A stretch of 64,000 nucleotides of DNA. Source: an uncultured Aquimarina sp. (lineage in GTDB: Bacteria > Bacteroidota > Bacteroidia > Flavobacteriales > Flavobacteriaceae). The DNA lies in NCBI GenBank assembly GCA_947502885.1, contig CANNBP010000012.1, forward strand, positions 62,001-126,000, in the 5' to 3' direction. How positions within the stretch are numbered: the first letter of the stretch is position 1; every line of letters begins with the position of its first letter. A model generated the notes under the pieces. That model searched no databases. It saw only the letters and a program-made list of their open reading frames with translations, and was not told the DNA's origin. Made by a program: the position numbers and the translations under genes. Below are positions 36,901 through 46,087 of the stretch, piece by piece.

Positions 36901-38295
36901 ATGAAACCTATATTCAAAATACTATTTATTATTCTCTTTATTTTATCTCTAACAACAACTATTTATGCCCAAACTGATAATGGTTGGACTATAATGTATT
37001 ATGGTGCTGGATCAAACTCTTCAGAACTAGATATTTTTAATGATATTAATGGGATGATTAAAGGAAAACAATCAACAGGCTACGAAGTAATTACACTAAT
37101 AGATAGAATTGAAGGGTTTTCTAATGATTCAAAAACATTAGGTGAAAATTTTACAGATACCAAACTATATAAATTTGATGCTGGTAGCTACCAAGAATTA
37201 TCAGGAAAAGAGATACTACCAGAGTTTAAAAAAGAAACCTCCTATGAAGCTAATATGGGGGATGCCAATCTCTTAAAACGGTTTATCAAATATTGTAAAA
37301 CATACTATCCCGCCAAACACTATATGTTGATAATACGATCACACGGAGATGGATGGAGTATGTGTCCAGACAATGAAGCAAAAAATGAAGATTTTCTATA
37401 TTCAACCGAACTTAGTGATGTATTATCTGTAGATGAATCGGTAGATATATTAGGACTGGATGTATGCTTAATGGCAGGATTAGAGAATTTTTATGAGTGG
37501 AGACCAAATGAAACTTCTTTTTCTACAGATTATGTCCTTGCTTCGGCTCCTGTGTCACAATCATGGGATTATAAAAATATATTTAATCGCTTAAGCGTAG
37601 CAACTAAAAATAGTTCTGGAAAGCAGAAAAATTATTTTGAAGAAGGAAAAGAAAAAATCCTTAATCCATTTAATATGACCCCCGATCAATTTTCTAAATT
37701 GCTTATAGAAGAAATATACGATAGCCAACAATGGTCTTCTTGGGGATTGTTTGATAATTCTAAGATTACTGATGTTAAATTAAAAATAGACGAACTAGCA
37801 AAACTTCTTTCTACAGAAAAGAATACTATTATGTACTCTATTATAGAACAAGTCTCCGGGTATTATCATGAAAAAGGTATTGAAAAAGTAGAACAAGAAA
37901 TAGTCTTTCCATATATAGATGCCTATGATTTTGCGCAGCAAATTAGCAATCATCAAGAATTAAATCAAAAAACCAAGGCAAAAGCTAAAGAAGTTTGCGA
38001 AAGTATAGACCAACTGGTAATACATTCTTATTATGGCGGTAAAGGTCCTTTGCCTAAAAAAGATAATTTTAATGAAGGAAAAAATGGAGTTTACATAATT
38101 ACTCCTCTAGGTAATAAAACAGATTCTTTAATTAAAGGAACTTTTTGGAAATATGTAAAAGCATGGTATGGTCCAGATGACAAAAGGCATAACAAAGCTC
38201 ATGGTTTATATGATTGGTGTAGCGATGGCATGAAACCTGAAAATGAAAAAATAGATAACTTTTATGAGTACTTAGATTTTCTTTTCACAAAATAA
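36901..38295 (+). CDS. Secreted clostripain-family (C11) cysteine peptidase
   Basis: A 464-residue protein with a Sec signal (MKPIFKILFIILFILSLTTT, cleavage near residue 24). The caspase-like clostripain core starts at WTIMYYGAGSNS. The catalytic His is His148 in IIRSHGDGW and the Cys is Cys189 in LGLDVCLMAGLE, 41 residues apart as in the C11 family. It probably cleaves after basic residues outside the cytoplasm. It follows the terminator at 36857, so it probably has its own promoter. Confidence 0.9.
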   Translation: MKPIFKILFIILFILSLTTTIYAQTDNGWTIMYYGAGSNSSELDIFNDINGMIKGKQSTGYEVITLIDRIEGFSNDSKTLGENFTDTKLYKFDAGSYQELSGKEILPEFKKETSYEANMGDANLLKRFIKYCKTYYPAKHYMLIIRSHGDGWSMCPDNEAKNEDFLYSTELSDVLSVDESVDILGLDVCLMAGLENFYEWRPNETSFSTDYVLASAPVSQSWDYKNIFNRLSVATKNSSGKQKNYFEEGKEKILNPFNMTPDQFSKLLIEEIYDSQQWSSWGLFDNSKITDVKLKIDELAKLLSTEKNTIMYSIIEQVSGYYHEKGIEKVEQEIVFPYIDAYDFAQQISNHQELNQKTKAKAKEVCESIDQLVIHSYYGGKGPLPKKDNFNEGKNGVYIITPLGNKTDSLIKGTFWKYVKAWYGPDDKRHNKAHGLYDWCSDGMKPENEKIDNFYEYLDFLFTK

Positions 38296-38451
38296 AGAGA
38301 GCTTCCTTTTTAAATCAATCAGTCATAGGGAACAAATTAATAATGATTTTGATATGATTATTAAACCAATAGTTTTTGTATATCGCGAAACCTAATCATC
38401 AGCTGCTTAATTGATACTTAAAGAAATCTAATAAGTATATCAAGGCAATTA

Positions 38452-38803
38452 AAAAGATATTGCTATACCACCCAAATGATGCCTTGAGACTACTAAAAGG
38501 GCGTTGCTATACTTTTCAAGACGTGTATCAAGACTAATAAAAGGGTATCGCTATACTACTTAAAGAGAGGGACTAGACTAGAAAAAAGATGTTACTATAC
38601 TAGCTAAAGGTTATATCAAAACTAGTAAAAAGGTGTTGCTATACTTTTCAAGATGTGTATCAAGACTAATAAAAGGGTATGACTTTACTACTTAAAGAGA
38701 GGGACTAGACTAGAAAAAAGACGTTATTATACTAGCTAAAGGTTATATCAAAACTAGTAAAAAGGCATTGCTATACTAACTCAAGGACATATTGAAACGG
38801 CCT
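38452..38803. repeat. 44-bp tandem repeat array, 132-bp higher-order period
   Basis: Eight head-to-tail units of exactly 44 bp share the core ttGCTATACta..tc/tAAgg....tatcaAgACTAgtaaaa. Units 2-4 (38496-38627) and 5-7 (38628-38759) are about 94% identical as 132-bp blocks (8 differences by eye), while neighbouring units differ much more. A weaker partial unit precedes the array. Repeats are adjacent with no spacers, so this is not CRISPR. 44 is not a multiple of three, and all frames have stops. Confidence 0.88.
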
Positions 38804-38827
38804 AAGGGGGTGTCTGACACCCCTTAG
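38802..38827. terminator. Strong hairpin at the end of the 44-bp array
   Basis: CTAAGGGG, a bulged G, then TGTC, pairs with GACA and CCCCTTAG around a minimal loop: a 12-bp stem with one bulge. A mild T/C-rich stretch follows on the plus strand. It could end transcripts entering from the peptidase gene, or belong to the repeat element. Confidence 0.5.
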
Positions 38828-39033
38828 TCTCTATCTTAACACCCTATGCCCCGTTGACAAACTACCTAAAGCCCCTTACCCAATATCCAACTATTTCCTC
38901 GTAAATGTTATATCGTTACTTTCGGATCGTAGTTCTCTCTTTATTTTATAGGAATATGACTATCTTTATTGAACTAATTAATTTAGCATACCACAAAATA
39001 TATAATGTCGAATTTGACATGAGCATAAACATC

Positions 39034-39459
39034 ATGACCACACCTCCATTTCATCTTGCCATACCTGTAGCCAATTTAGCGATATGCCGAAAGTTTTATG
39101 CAGACGTATTAGAATGCCCAGAAGGTAGAAGTGATACCAATTGGGTTGATTTTAATTTTTTTGGACATCAATTAGTGATTCATCAAAAACCCGGAACTAA
39201 CACCCAAGAAGAACAAGTTTCGAACCCCGTTGATGGACAACATGTACCTGTACCGCATTTTGGAGTTGTTCTAGATTGGGATATATGGGTAGCCTTATCT
39301 GAAAAATTAAAATCAAAAAACATCAAATTTGTAATTGAACCTTATATCCGGTTTAAAGGTGAAGTAGGTGAACAAGCTACTATGTTTTTTATGGATCCAG
39401 AAAATAATGCTTTAGAGTTTAAAGCTTTTAAAAATATAAATCAGCTTTTTGAGAAGTAA
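39034..39459 (+). CDS. VOC-family (glyoxalase/bleomycin-resistance fold) protein
   Basis: A 141-residue protein with the paired beta-alpha-beta-beta-beta modules of the VOC family. Likely metal ligands are His in PFHLAIPV, His in VPHFGVVLD and Glu in NALEFKAF. It probably binds a divalent metal and a small substrate; the reaction is not predictable. The ATG at 39034 (MTTPPFHLAIPV) matches the family start; longer starts at 38905 and 39019 add a non-homologous leader. Confidence 0.88.
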   Translation: MTTPPFHLAIPVANLAICRKFYADVLECPEGRSDTNWVDFNFFGHQLVIHQKPGTNTQEEQVSNPVDGQHVPVPHFGVVLDWDIWVALSEKLKSKNIKFVIEPYIRFKGEVGEQATMFFMDPENNALEFKAFKNINQLFEK

Positions 39460-39611
39460 ATTCTAGTAAAAAAATCATAGTTTTAATATTTTCTAAAAGC
39501 AGATAATAGCCTATAGTTTGTTCTAAATTAGTTAGATTACCAAAAAGGGTTAGTAAGTATTTCTAGTAAAGGTAGACCAATAAGACAATTGAACCATTAC
39601 TAAACCATTTG

Positions 39612-40481
39612 ATGATGATGAAAAACTTAAAGCTAAACCACTTTTCAATTTTACTTCTATTTACCGTTGTATTTTCGTTTCAAAAATCTGAAGCGCAAAG
39701 TGCATGGACCAAAAAGAAGGGAGAACTTTATTCTCAAATTTCATTTAACACAATACCAAATTACAATAGTATTTATAGCGATTCTGAATATACAACAAGT
39801 AGAGAAATAACAGATAATACAATACAGTTATACGGAGAATATGGACTAAGTGATGACCTGACCCTTTTGGTTAATATTCCTATAAAATCAATACAAACAG
39901 GAGCGATTATCGAAAACTCAACATTTCCGTTAACCATTAGCGAAACTTCAGAAACAACTTTGGGTAACCTACAAGTAGGAGTTAAACATAAACTTTATTC
40001 TGGCAAATTTGTACTGGCTGGTCAATTAAATATCGAGGCCAATACCAGTAGCTTTGACATTTCTTCTGGTATTCGTTCGGGTTATGATGCATGGACTTTT
40101 ACTCCTACCCTTAATATCGGGAGGGGTTATTCTAATTTTTATTTTCAGGCATTTACAGGAGTAGATATACGAACTAATTCTTATAGTTCTAACTTTAAAA
40201 TAGGTGGAGAACTAGGTATCACAGCTATTAAAAGAGTTGTACTTGTTGGTTTTATTGATGTTGTAAAATCTTTTACAAATGGAGATATTACTTTTCCTGC
40301 AAGCTCATTAGAAACAGGATTATATATTAATGATCAAGAGTATACTGCAATTGGTTTAAAAGGGCTTTATAGCTTTACTGATAGTTTTGGTATTACGGCA
40401 GGACTAAACAGTGCTTTTTCTGCAAATCATGTGCCCAAACAAATGGCATTGAGTGCTGGTCTTTTTTACAAAATCAATTAA
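39612..40481 (+). CDS. Predicted outer-membrane beta-barrel protein
   Basis: A 289-residue protein with a Sec signal (MMMKNLKLNHFSILLLFTVV, cleaved after EAQ). Alternating amphipathic strands fill the mature part (TIQLYGEYGLSDDLTLLVNI, NLQVGVKHKLYSG, LSAGLFYKIN at the C-terminus), as in small porin-like or transporter-type barrels (phenol-degradation MetA-like). Function unknown. The ATG at 39612 is used; the TTG three bases earlier is less likely. It ends at a terminator shared with the convergent receptor gene. Confidence 0.72.
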   Translation: MMMKNLKLNHFSILLLFTVVFSFQKSEAQSAWTKKKGELYSQISFNTIPNYNSIYSDSEYTTSREITDNTIQLYGEYGLSDDLTLLVNIPIKSIQTGAIIENSTFPLTISETSETTLGNLQVGVKHKLYSGKFVLAGQLNIEANTSSFDISSGIRSGYDAWTFTPTLNIGRGYSNFYFQAFTGVDIRTNSYSSNFKIGGELGITAIKRVVLVGFIDVVKSFTNGDITFPASSLETGLYINDQEYTAIGLKGLYSFTDSFGITAGLNSAFSANHVPKQMALSAGLFYKIN

Positions 40482-40501
40482 TAAAATCATTAAATATCTA
40501 T

Positions 40502-40550
40502 AAAAAAAAGAAGAAAGATGATCATAATCGATACCATCTTTCTTCTTACT
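40502..40550. terminator. Bidirectional terminator between convergent genes
   Basis: AAGAAGAAAGATG (40508-40520) pairs perfectly with CATCTTTCTTCTT (40535-40547) around a 14-base loop. It lies between the 3' ends of the barrel gene and the receptor gene and has A/T-rich flanks on both sides. Confidence 0.7.
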
Positions 40551-40595
40551 ACAAACAACTATTGACTATTCTAAACTTAAAAATTGAGTGAATTA

Positions 40596-42950
40596 TTATA
40601 AAAGTTTGTCTGCTTTAACATTTTGATCTCGTTTTTTTCGTTTTACATTACTGTTCTTTCCTCCTCCAAAACGATATGAAAAACCTAAGTAAACATTTTG
40701 AGTATCAAGTTTAAATTCTCCTTCTTGTATGATTGTTCTGTACGTTTCAAAAGCAAAACGTTGCGTCTTAAAAATATCATTAAAATTAACACTTAAGGTA
40801 CCTTTACCTTTTGCAAAGTTATATCGAGCTCCTGCATTTACAAATGCATTATCCTTAAGTTCGTATTGTAATATCTTTTGAGGACCTCTATACAGCGCAA
40901 ACAACTGAAATGTTAGGTTTTTTGTTGCTTTAAAACTAGTATTTATCTTAGCATTTAATAGTGTATTATTTACCTCAACATTTTCTCCTTCGATTACTCC
41001 TTTTTGTGTTCTGGTATATACATCAAAACTACTGTTTATATTTAACCATTTTGCAGGACGATACCCCGAAGAAAACTCAAACCCATATGTATCATTACTA
41101 TCAAAATTTGCATAATCTATTACCAGCAAGGCTGGATCATTTTGATCAAAATAACCAATCCTATTAATCTCATCTTCAATTCTTCTATAGAAACTCCCAA
41201 TAGAAATATTTCCTTTGTTAAATTTTCGGCTATAATTTACTTCTACAGAGTTTGTAAATTGTGGATTAAGTTCTGGATTACCAATAATTACAATTTGTGG
41301 TGTGCTTATTTGTCTAATTGGGTTAATTTGATTTAAAGAAGGCCTATCTATACGTCTACTAAAACTTAATTGATAGGAGTTCTTTTGTTCCTCATCTGGT
41401 GAATACTTTAAAAAACCAGATGGAAATACATTAAAAAAGTCATTGGTAAACGTATCTGTTAATGCCCCTACTTTGGTCAAATTTGTACTAACACTATAAT
41501 CTTCTAGCCTTACACCAATGTTATATTGCCATTTACCTAGCTTTTGACTAAATGTCGTATAAGCCGAATAAATATCTCTATCATATGAGAAATCAGAATT
41601 ATCTAATGTTGCGCTATTAGTATTATATATATTATCTGTACGTCTTAAGCGTGTCTCTGCCCCCATCTCTAAGGTAGAGTTTTTGCCTAAAGGGTGTGCG
41701 TAGTCCAAATTTATTGTAGTATTCGTTCGCTTATCATCTATGATTTCTAAATACGCATTGATAGGGCTATTTCCTGTATATGTAAAGTCATTATTAGTAT
41801 CACTTTGCAATTCGTTATAATCCATCTCTAGTTCTATATAATGGCCTTTTTTTGTGAAATCATGTTTAAAATCAACATTATAAGTTGCATTCGTATTATC
41901 TACAATAATATCACCTAACTGAGCGAAGTTCGAATCTAAATTATCATAAAAAGTGATGCTTCTAACACCATTACCAAGTCTTTTAAAAAGGTTTTGATTT
42001 GTATAAACAGAAAACGTATTCTTATCATTAATGAAGTAATCAACACCTACCTTAAACAGGTGCGAAGTACGATCATTAACATTTCTAGTAAGTTGATTCG
42101 TATTTTCTACCAATCGAGTTACAGTACCATCTGTTACTTGCTCCCCAAACCTATTACCATAGCTACCATATACATTAATTTTCCCTACTCTATAATTAAG
42201 ACTTAACGCACTGGTATACCTTACTTTTTGACCAAAGGTTATTCCCGAGCTTATTGAACCATTAAAGCCAAGTTTCGCATTCTTCTTGAGGATAATATTA
42301 ATAATTCCGCTCATTCCTTCTGGGTTATATTTAGCAGACGGGTTAGTTATAAGTTCAACTTGTTTAATAGATGTAGATGGTATTTGTTGCAATAAATCAG
42401 CAGCGCTAATATTCGTTGGTTTTCCATCTACAAGAATACGTACATTTTCGTTTCCACGAAGTGAAATACCTCCATCTTGATCCATACTTACCGAAGGAAT
42501 ATTTCCCATTATATCACTTGCTGAAGAACCTGCGGTAGTAAGATCCTTGCCTATATTGATTACTTTTCTATCTATTTTTTGCTCTATAGTAGATCTTTCT
42601 GCAGTAATCTCAACACTCTCTAAAGAAACTGCGTCCTCTTCGATCAATATTCTACCCAAATTAAGTTTACTGTTAGGTTCTACAACTGAAATAGATTTCT
42701 CAACAGTTTTGTATCCGATAAACTGAACTTCAAATAGGTGTGATCCAATTGGGATTTTATCTATTGAAAAACGTCCTTTTTCATTTGTGATCCCACCTGT
42801 TGCTATTTTCCCTCCTGATTTAACCACTATAGTAGCATAAGGGACTGGTTCTTTTGTTTTTTGATCCAATATTTCTCCTGAAACTGAGCCCATTTGTCCA
42901 TAAAAATTTAATGCAAATAGGCAAAAACATGTTATCAAGTATTTTTTCAT
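40596..42950 (-). CDS. TonB-dependent-receptor-like outer-membrane protein (OMP_b-brl_3 type)
   Basis: A 784-residue outer-membrane protein. Signal to about residue 19, a CarboxypepD-regulatory-like beta sandwich at about 20-115 (GSVSGEILDQKTKEPVPYAT), a plug domain at about 115-225, and a large beta-barrel with the C-terminal YRFGGG signature and a basic tail. It imports or binds an unknown ligand. The ATG follows the YceI stop directly (TAA-ATG), so the two genes are coupled. No SusD partner is present. Confidence 0.9.
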   Translation of the reverse strand: MKKYLITCFCLFALNFYGQMGSVSGEILDQKTKEPVPYATIVVKSGGKIATGGITNEKGRFSIDKIPIGSHLFEVQFIGYKTVEKSISVVEPNSKLNLGRILIEEDAVSLESVEITAERSTIEQKIDRKVINIGKDLTTAGSSASDIMGNIPSVSMDQDGGISLRGNENVRILVDGKPTNISAADLLQQIPSTSIKQVELITNPSAKYNPEGMSGIINIILKKNAKLGFNGSISSGITFGQKVRYTSALSLNYRVGKINVYGSYGNRFGEQVTDGTVTRLVENTNQLTRNVNDRTSHLFKVGVDYFINDKNTFSVYTNQNLFKRLGNGVRSITFYDNLDSNFAQLGDIIVDNTNATYNVDFKHDFTKKGHYIELEMDYNELQSDTNNDFTYTGNSPINAYLEIIDDKRTNTTINLDYAHPLGKNSTLEMGAETRLRRTDNIYNTNSATLDNSDFSYDRDIYSAYTTFSQKLGKWQYNIGVRLEDYSVSTNLTKVGALTDTFTNDFFNVFPSGFLKYSPDEEQKNSYQLSFSRRIDRPSLNQINPIRQISTPQIVIIGNPELNPQFTNSVEVNYSRKFNKGNISIGSFYRRIEDEINRIGYFDQNDPALLVIDYANFDSNDTYGFEFSSGYRPAKWLNINSSFDVYTRTQKGVIEGENVEVNNTLLNAKINTSFKATKNLTFQLFALYRGPQKILQYELKDNAFVNAGARYNFAKGKGTLSVNFNDIFKTQRFAFETYRTIIQEGEFKLDTQNVYLGFSYRFGGGKNSNVKRKKRDQNVKADKLL

Positions 42951-43565
42951 TTAGTTTTCTTTAGTAATATGAATTTCTGATAGTAATGCAACATCGTTAC
43001 TCAATGCTAATTTGGCAGCCGGATAATTTGTCCCCACTTTAAAGTCTTCTCGAGGTATTATCCCTTCTATCTGATAAATTCTAATTTGTTTTTTAAATCT
43101 GGGATGTAGAAACTCTCCTTTAAAAATTAGTTTTAAAGTAATTGGTTTGGTTATTCCTGTCATGGTAAAATCCCCTCTTAATTCATATTCTTTATCTGCT
43201 ATTTTTTTAATAGAAGTACTTACAAATTTTATTTCGGGGTGCTTGTCTGCAGCAAAAAAATCATCGGTCTTTAAGTGCTTATCCCTATTCTTTTGATTTG
43301 TATTTATCGAAGCGGTTTCTATAGATAAGGAAACAGAACTTAAATCATTGTTATTACTCACAAAAGAGCCTTGATATTTATCAAAAACACCTTTAATTTC
43401 TCCTATTTTAAAGTATGAAATCCCAAATCCAATTTTAGAATGAGAAGGGTCGATTTTCCAGTTTATATCTTGTGCATGAACACTACATAGCATTATAAAA
43501 AGAGTAAATGCTAACCAATATTGTTTCTTAACTAACGTGGTAATTCTTTTTCTTAACGTTATCAT
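42951..43565 (-). CDS. YceI-family secreted lipocalin-like protein
   Basis: A 204-residue protein with a Sec signal (residues about 12-31, cleavage after HAQ) and a YceI fold (WKIDPSHSKIGFGISYFKIG, then DKHLKTDDFFAADKHPEI and FTMTGITKPITLKLIF). YceI proteins bind isoprenoid-type or other amphipathic lipids in the periplasm. It is the first gene of a two-gene unit with the receptor and is divergent from the LytS-type kinase. Confidence 0.9.
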   Translation of the reverse strand: MITLRKRITTLVKKQYWLAFTLFIMLCSVHAQDINWKIDPSHSKIGFGISYFKIGEIKGVFDKYQGSFVSNNNDLSSVSLSIETASINTNQKNRDKHLKTDDFFAADKHPEIKFVSTSIKKIADKEYELRGDFTMTGITKPITLKLIFKGEFLHPRFKKQIRIYQIEGIIPREDFKVGTNYPAAKLALSNDVALLSEIHITKEN

Positions 43566-43761
43566 TTTTTTTAAAAATTAATGTTATGAGGCTAAACTAT
43601 ACAACCTCTTCACATCGTTTTAAAAAAAAAGACAGAACACTGATTAGCAATGACATAAATCAGGTTGCAAACGAAAAATTATTTTGTCTACAAAAAACGA
43701 TTGTATGTCATCGTTTACTTAGGTTTTATATGCTTTTATTATATTAACCTACCTTTATTTG

Positions 43762-43769
43762 TAACTTTA
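43762..43769 (+). promoter_or_regulatory. Possible -7 element for the LytS/LytTR pair
   Basis: TAACTTTA, one base off TAnnTTTG, lies 20 bases upstream of the kinase start, preceded by TTTG-type bases. Low confidence because the region is very AT-rich. Confidence 0.3.
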
Positions 43770-43789
43770 CAATTACTAATTAAAGTACT

Positions 43790-44851
43790 ATGCTTCAAAA
43801 AGTCTATTCTTACTTAGAAACTTCTAAACTCAAATACCTTGTATTTTGGCTAATTCTATTTATTTTTTCTGCAGCTAGTACAAATTGGATTTATTCTGGG
43901 CCAAGCGAACTATTTACGGTCTCTGCTATAAAATCTACACAACAGATTTTTGTCGCCTTTATGCTTATCGATTTTCTATTGCCCGTATTCCTTAATAAAG
44001 GTAAAAAAGTTGCTTTTACATTAAGTTTATTATTTATTCTTTTGCTATCTCATACCATATGTATGGCCATTATTAAATATCATCTAGAAATCACTTACCC
44101 CTCTACATATGTCAATTATCTTAAACGTTTTTCTGATTTATCACTTTTTGGTAGAGTAACTCACGTAAATGAATTTATAACAAAATCATTATCATTATTA
44201 TATCCTGCTTTTTTATTATTGGCTTTAAAGCTATATAATGACAAACAGCAATTATTAAAATTAAATGAACAGAAAAAAACAGCAGAACTAACTGCTTTAA
44301 AAAATCAATTGAATCCACATTTCTTATTTAACACACTTAACAATCTATATAGTTTGGCATTAAAAAAATCTGATGATACTACTAAAGTAATTCAAAAATT
44401 ATCCAACATTTTAGATTACATTTTATATCGTTGTAATGACAATTATGTATCCTTAGATAAAGAAATTGATCTTATTGAAAACTATTTATCATTAGAAAAA
44501 ATAAGATATGGAGATAGAGTCCATATCTCTTTTAGTAAAAATGTAAGTGGCGAAGAAAAAATTGCACCATTATTATTGCTAACTTTTATAGAAAATGCTT
44601 TTAAGCATGGCGTTACTAATGAAATTAAACAAGCAGTAATAGAGATAAATATTTCTAAGAAAAATGAACAACTCATCTTTTCTGTGGTGAACAGTAAACC
44701 ACAAGGTGTAGAAATAAAGAAAGATAAAAAATCAATAGGGCTTACGAATATCAAAAACCAACTCGAACTGCTTTATCCTAAAGCTTATGATTTGATTATT
44801 AAGAACAAATCAAACTCATATTCTGCCAACCTAAAACTAGATATTATATGA
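43790..44851 (+). CDS. LytS-type sensor histidine kinase
   Basis: A 353-residue kinase with four N-terminal membrane helices (to about residue 148), a short coiled coil, and a His_kinase domain with the phospho-acceptor His177 in NQLNPHFLFNTLNN. The ATP-binding domain carries LLLTFIENAFKHGV (N-box). It signals to the LytTR regulator encoded next, whose ATG overlaps its stop by four bases. The signal is unknown. Confidence 0.93.
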   Translation: MLQKVYSYLETSKLKYLVFWLILFIFSAASTNWIYSGPSELFTVSAIKSTQQIFVAFMLIDFLLPVFLNKGKKVAFTLSLLFILLLSHTICMAIIKYHLEITYPSTYVNYLKRFSDLSLFGRVTHVNEFITKSLSLLYPAFLLLALKLYNDKQQLLKLNEQKKTAELTALKNQLNPHFLFNTLNNLYSLALKKSDDTTKVIQKLSNILDYILYRCNDNYVSLDKEIDLIENYLSLEKIRYGDRVHISFSKNVSGEEKIAPLLLLTFIENAFKHGVTNEIKQAVIEINISKKNEQLIFSVVNSKPQGVEIKKDKKSIGLTNIKNQLELLYPKAYDLIIKNKSNSYSANLKLDII

Positions 44852-45546
44852 GTTTTAAATGTGTAATTGTTGATGATGAACCTTTGGCTAGAGAATTAAT
44901 TGAAACCTACCTGGGTAATCTACCTGATTTTGAACTTGTGGCTTCTTGTCAAAATGCTATTGAAGCGAGTAAAGTATTGAATGATTCGCAAATCGATTTA
45001 ATCTTTCTAGATATAGAAATGCCTCTTTTAAAGGGCACTGACTTTTTCACAAACCTAATTCATAAACCTGATGTTATTTTTACCACAGCATATCGTGATT
45101 ATGCTCTAGATGGTTTTAACCTTAATGCTGTAGATTACCTTTTAAAACCTATTTTTTTTGAACGCTTTTTTCAGGCAATTCAAAAATTTTTAAAACTAAA
45201 ATCTAAAGAAAACTCATCTCAAACTACCCTAGATTCTGATGCTGTTGTCAACTATATCTTTGTTAACAAGGCAAAAAAACAAATCAAAGTACTTTTTGAT
45301 AATGTTTTGTATATCGAAAGTCTAAAAGATTATATTAAAATACATTTACAAAATGATACACTTGTAATAAAAGAAAGTATCTCAAACTTCGAAAAACGTA
45401 TAGATAATCGTTTTACTCGTGTACATCGTTCGTATATTGTAAATCAGGATAAAATTACTGCTTATACCAAAAACGATATTGAAATAGGCACTATAGAAAT
45501 ACCAATAGGTAATTTTTATAAAAAATCGATCTCTGATAAAATCTAA
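44848..45546 (+). CDS. LytTR-family response regulator
   Basis: A 232-residue regulator: receiver domain (1-120) with the phospho-acceptor Asp55 in LIFLDIEMP and the conserved Lys in YLLKPI, and a LytTR DNA-binding domain (about 135-228, VLYIESLKDYIKIH and TRVHRSYIVN). It is partnered with the kinase just upstream. The divergent YceI/receptor unit is a plausible target. The 4-base overlap indicates translational coupling. Confidence 0.94.
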   Translation: MSFKCVIVDDEPLARELIETYLGNLPDFELVASCQNAIEASKVLNDSQIDLIFLDIEMPLLKGTDFFTNLIHKPDVIFTTAYRDYALDGFNLNAVDYLLKPIFFERFFQAIQKFLKLKSKENSSQTTLDSDAVVNYIFVNKAKKQIKVLFDNVLYIESLKDYIKIHLQNDTLVIKESISNFEKRIDNRFTRVHRSYIVNQDKITAYTKNDIEIGTIEIPIGNFYKKSISDKI

Positions 45547-45587
45547 TTCACTCTATCGTATTAACCTTCAATAAAAAGATAAAAGCA

Positions 45588-45687
45588 AAAAAGGGCATTT
45601 TTATTATTTTGCTATAAACCCATACTACTATAAATGTCATGCCCCCAAAACCATTATAGTAGCCTACAAAATAAAAATACCCTTTTT
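45588..45687. repeat. Long nested inverted repeat (hairpin about 100 nt)
   Basis: Outer arms at 45588-45611 and 45667-45687 are near-perfect inverted copies (AAAAAGGG.ATTTTTATT / AATAAAAATACCCTTTTT, with a 3-base indel). Inner arms CTACTATAA (45625-45633) and TTATAGTAG (45654-45662) are perfect. The whole could fold as one long, bulged hairpin. It may be a bidirectional terminator or a small inverted-repeat element. Confidence 0.65.
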
Positions 45688-45749
45688 AATTACACAATGT
45701 GTAGTGTTGTATTATTTCGACAAGCTCGCTTACTTAATAAAGCATTATA

Positions 45750-45884
45750 CTACTTATGCATCTTTTTGTTTTTTTGTCTTTCTTGTATTCGTCTTTTATC
45801 TTTTAAATACTCAAACCAGTTGTTAAACATAAAAACCAATAAAACTATTACTAATAAAACTTGAACTACAATTAATACTATCAT
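45750..45884 (-). CDS. Possible 44-residue single-span membrane protein
   Basis: ATG at 45884 to TAG at 45750 encodes one hydrophobic helix (MIVLIVVQVLLVIVLLVFMF) followed by a charged tail (EYLKDKRRIQERQKNKKMHK). The helix-then-charge layout is typical of small single-span membrane proteins. A purine-rich GGGAAAAGAGGG precedes the ATG and could act as an unusually strong ribosome-binding site for this phylum. There is no family call and it could be spurious. Confidence 0.4.
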   Translation of the reverse strand: MIVLIVVQVLLVIVLLVFMFNNWFEYLKDKRRIQERQKNKKMHK

Positions 45885-46087
45885 CCCTCTTTTCCCTTTT
45901 TTACAAAAGATAAAATCCCACTTTTATCTTCGTTCTATTTGTTTGACACACTAATTTTAATAAAGTCACTTTTTAATCTTACTTTTTTTCAAAAAACATT
46001 CTATTAACACAAAACCTTAGAATTATGTATTCCTTTTAATTTATAAACTGTATTTTGAAAATAGATTTATTCTAATCTGAAGTAGTT

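Larger units (their letters stand above)
38296..39033. other. Long gene-free region with satellite array and hairpin
   Basis: About 740 bases without a supported gene. It contains the 44-bp tandem repeats (38452-38803), a strong hairpin (38802-38827) and a C-rich stretch, followed by the VOC gene. Stop codons occur in every frame of the repeats, and an ATG at 38905 is less likely than 39034 as the VOC start. Confidence 0.6.
45547..46087. other. Gap holding a long inverted repeat and a possible tiny gene
   Basis: About 540 bases between the convergent LytTR and MscS genes. It holds the inverted repeat at 45588-45687 and a possible 44-codon minus-strand gene at 45750-45884, described separately. 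The rest is AT-rich with no supported gene. Confidence 0.5.

Noticed and set aside
38452..38803. CRISPR array
   Set aside because: Units are contiguous with no spacers, diverge in a block pattern, and no cas genes are near.
45634..45864. 76-codon plus-strand ORF in the LytTR-MscS gap
   Set aside because: It begins inside the inverted repeat and its composition is not protein-like; the minus-strand 44-codon ORF is the better candidate.
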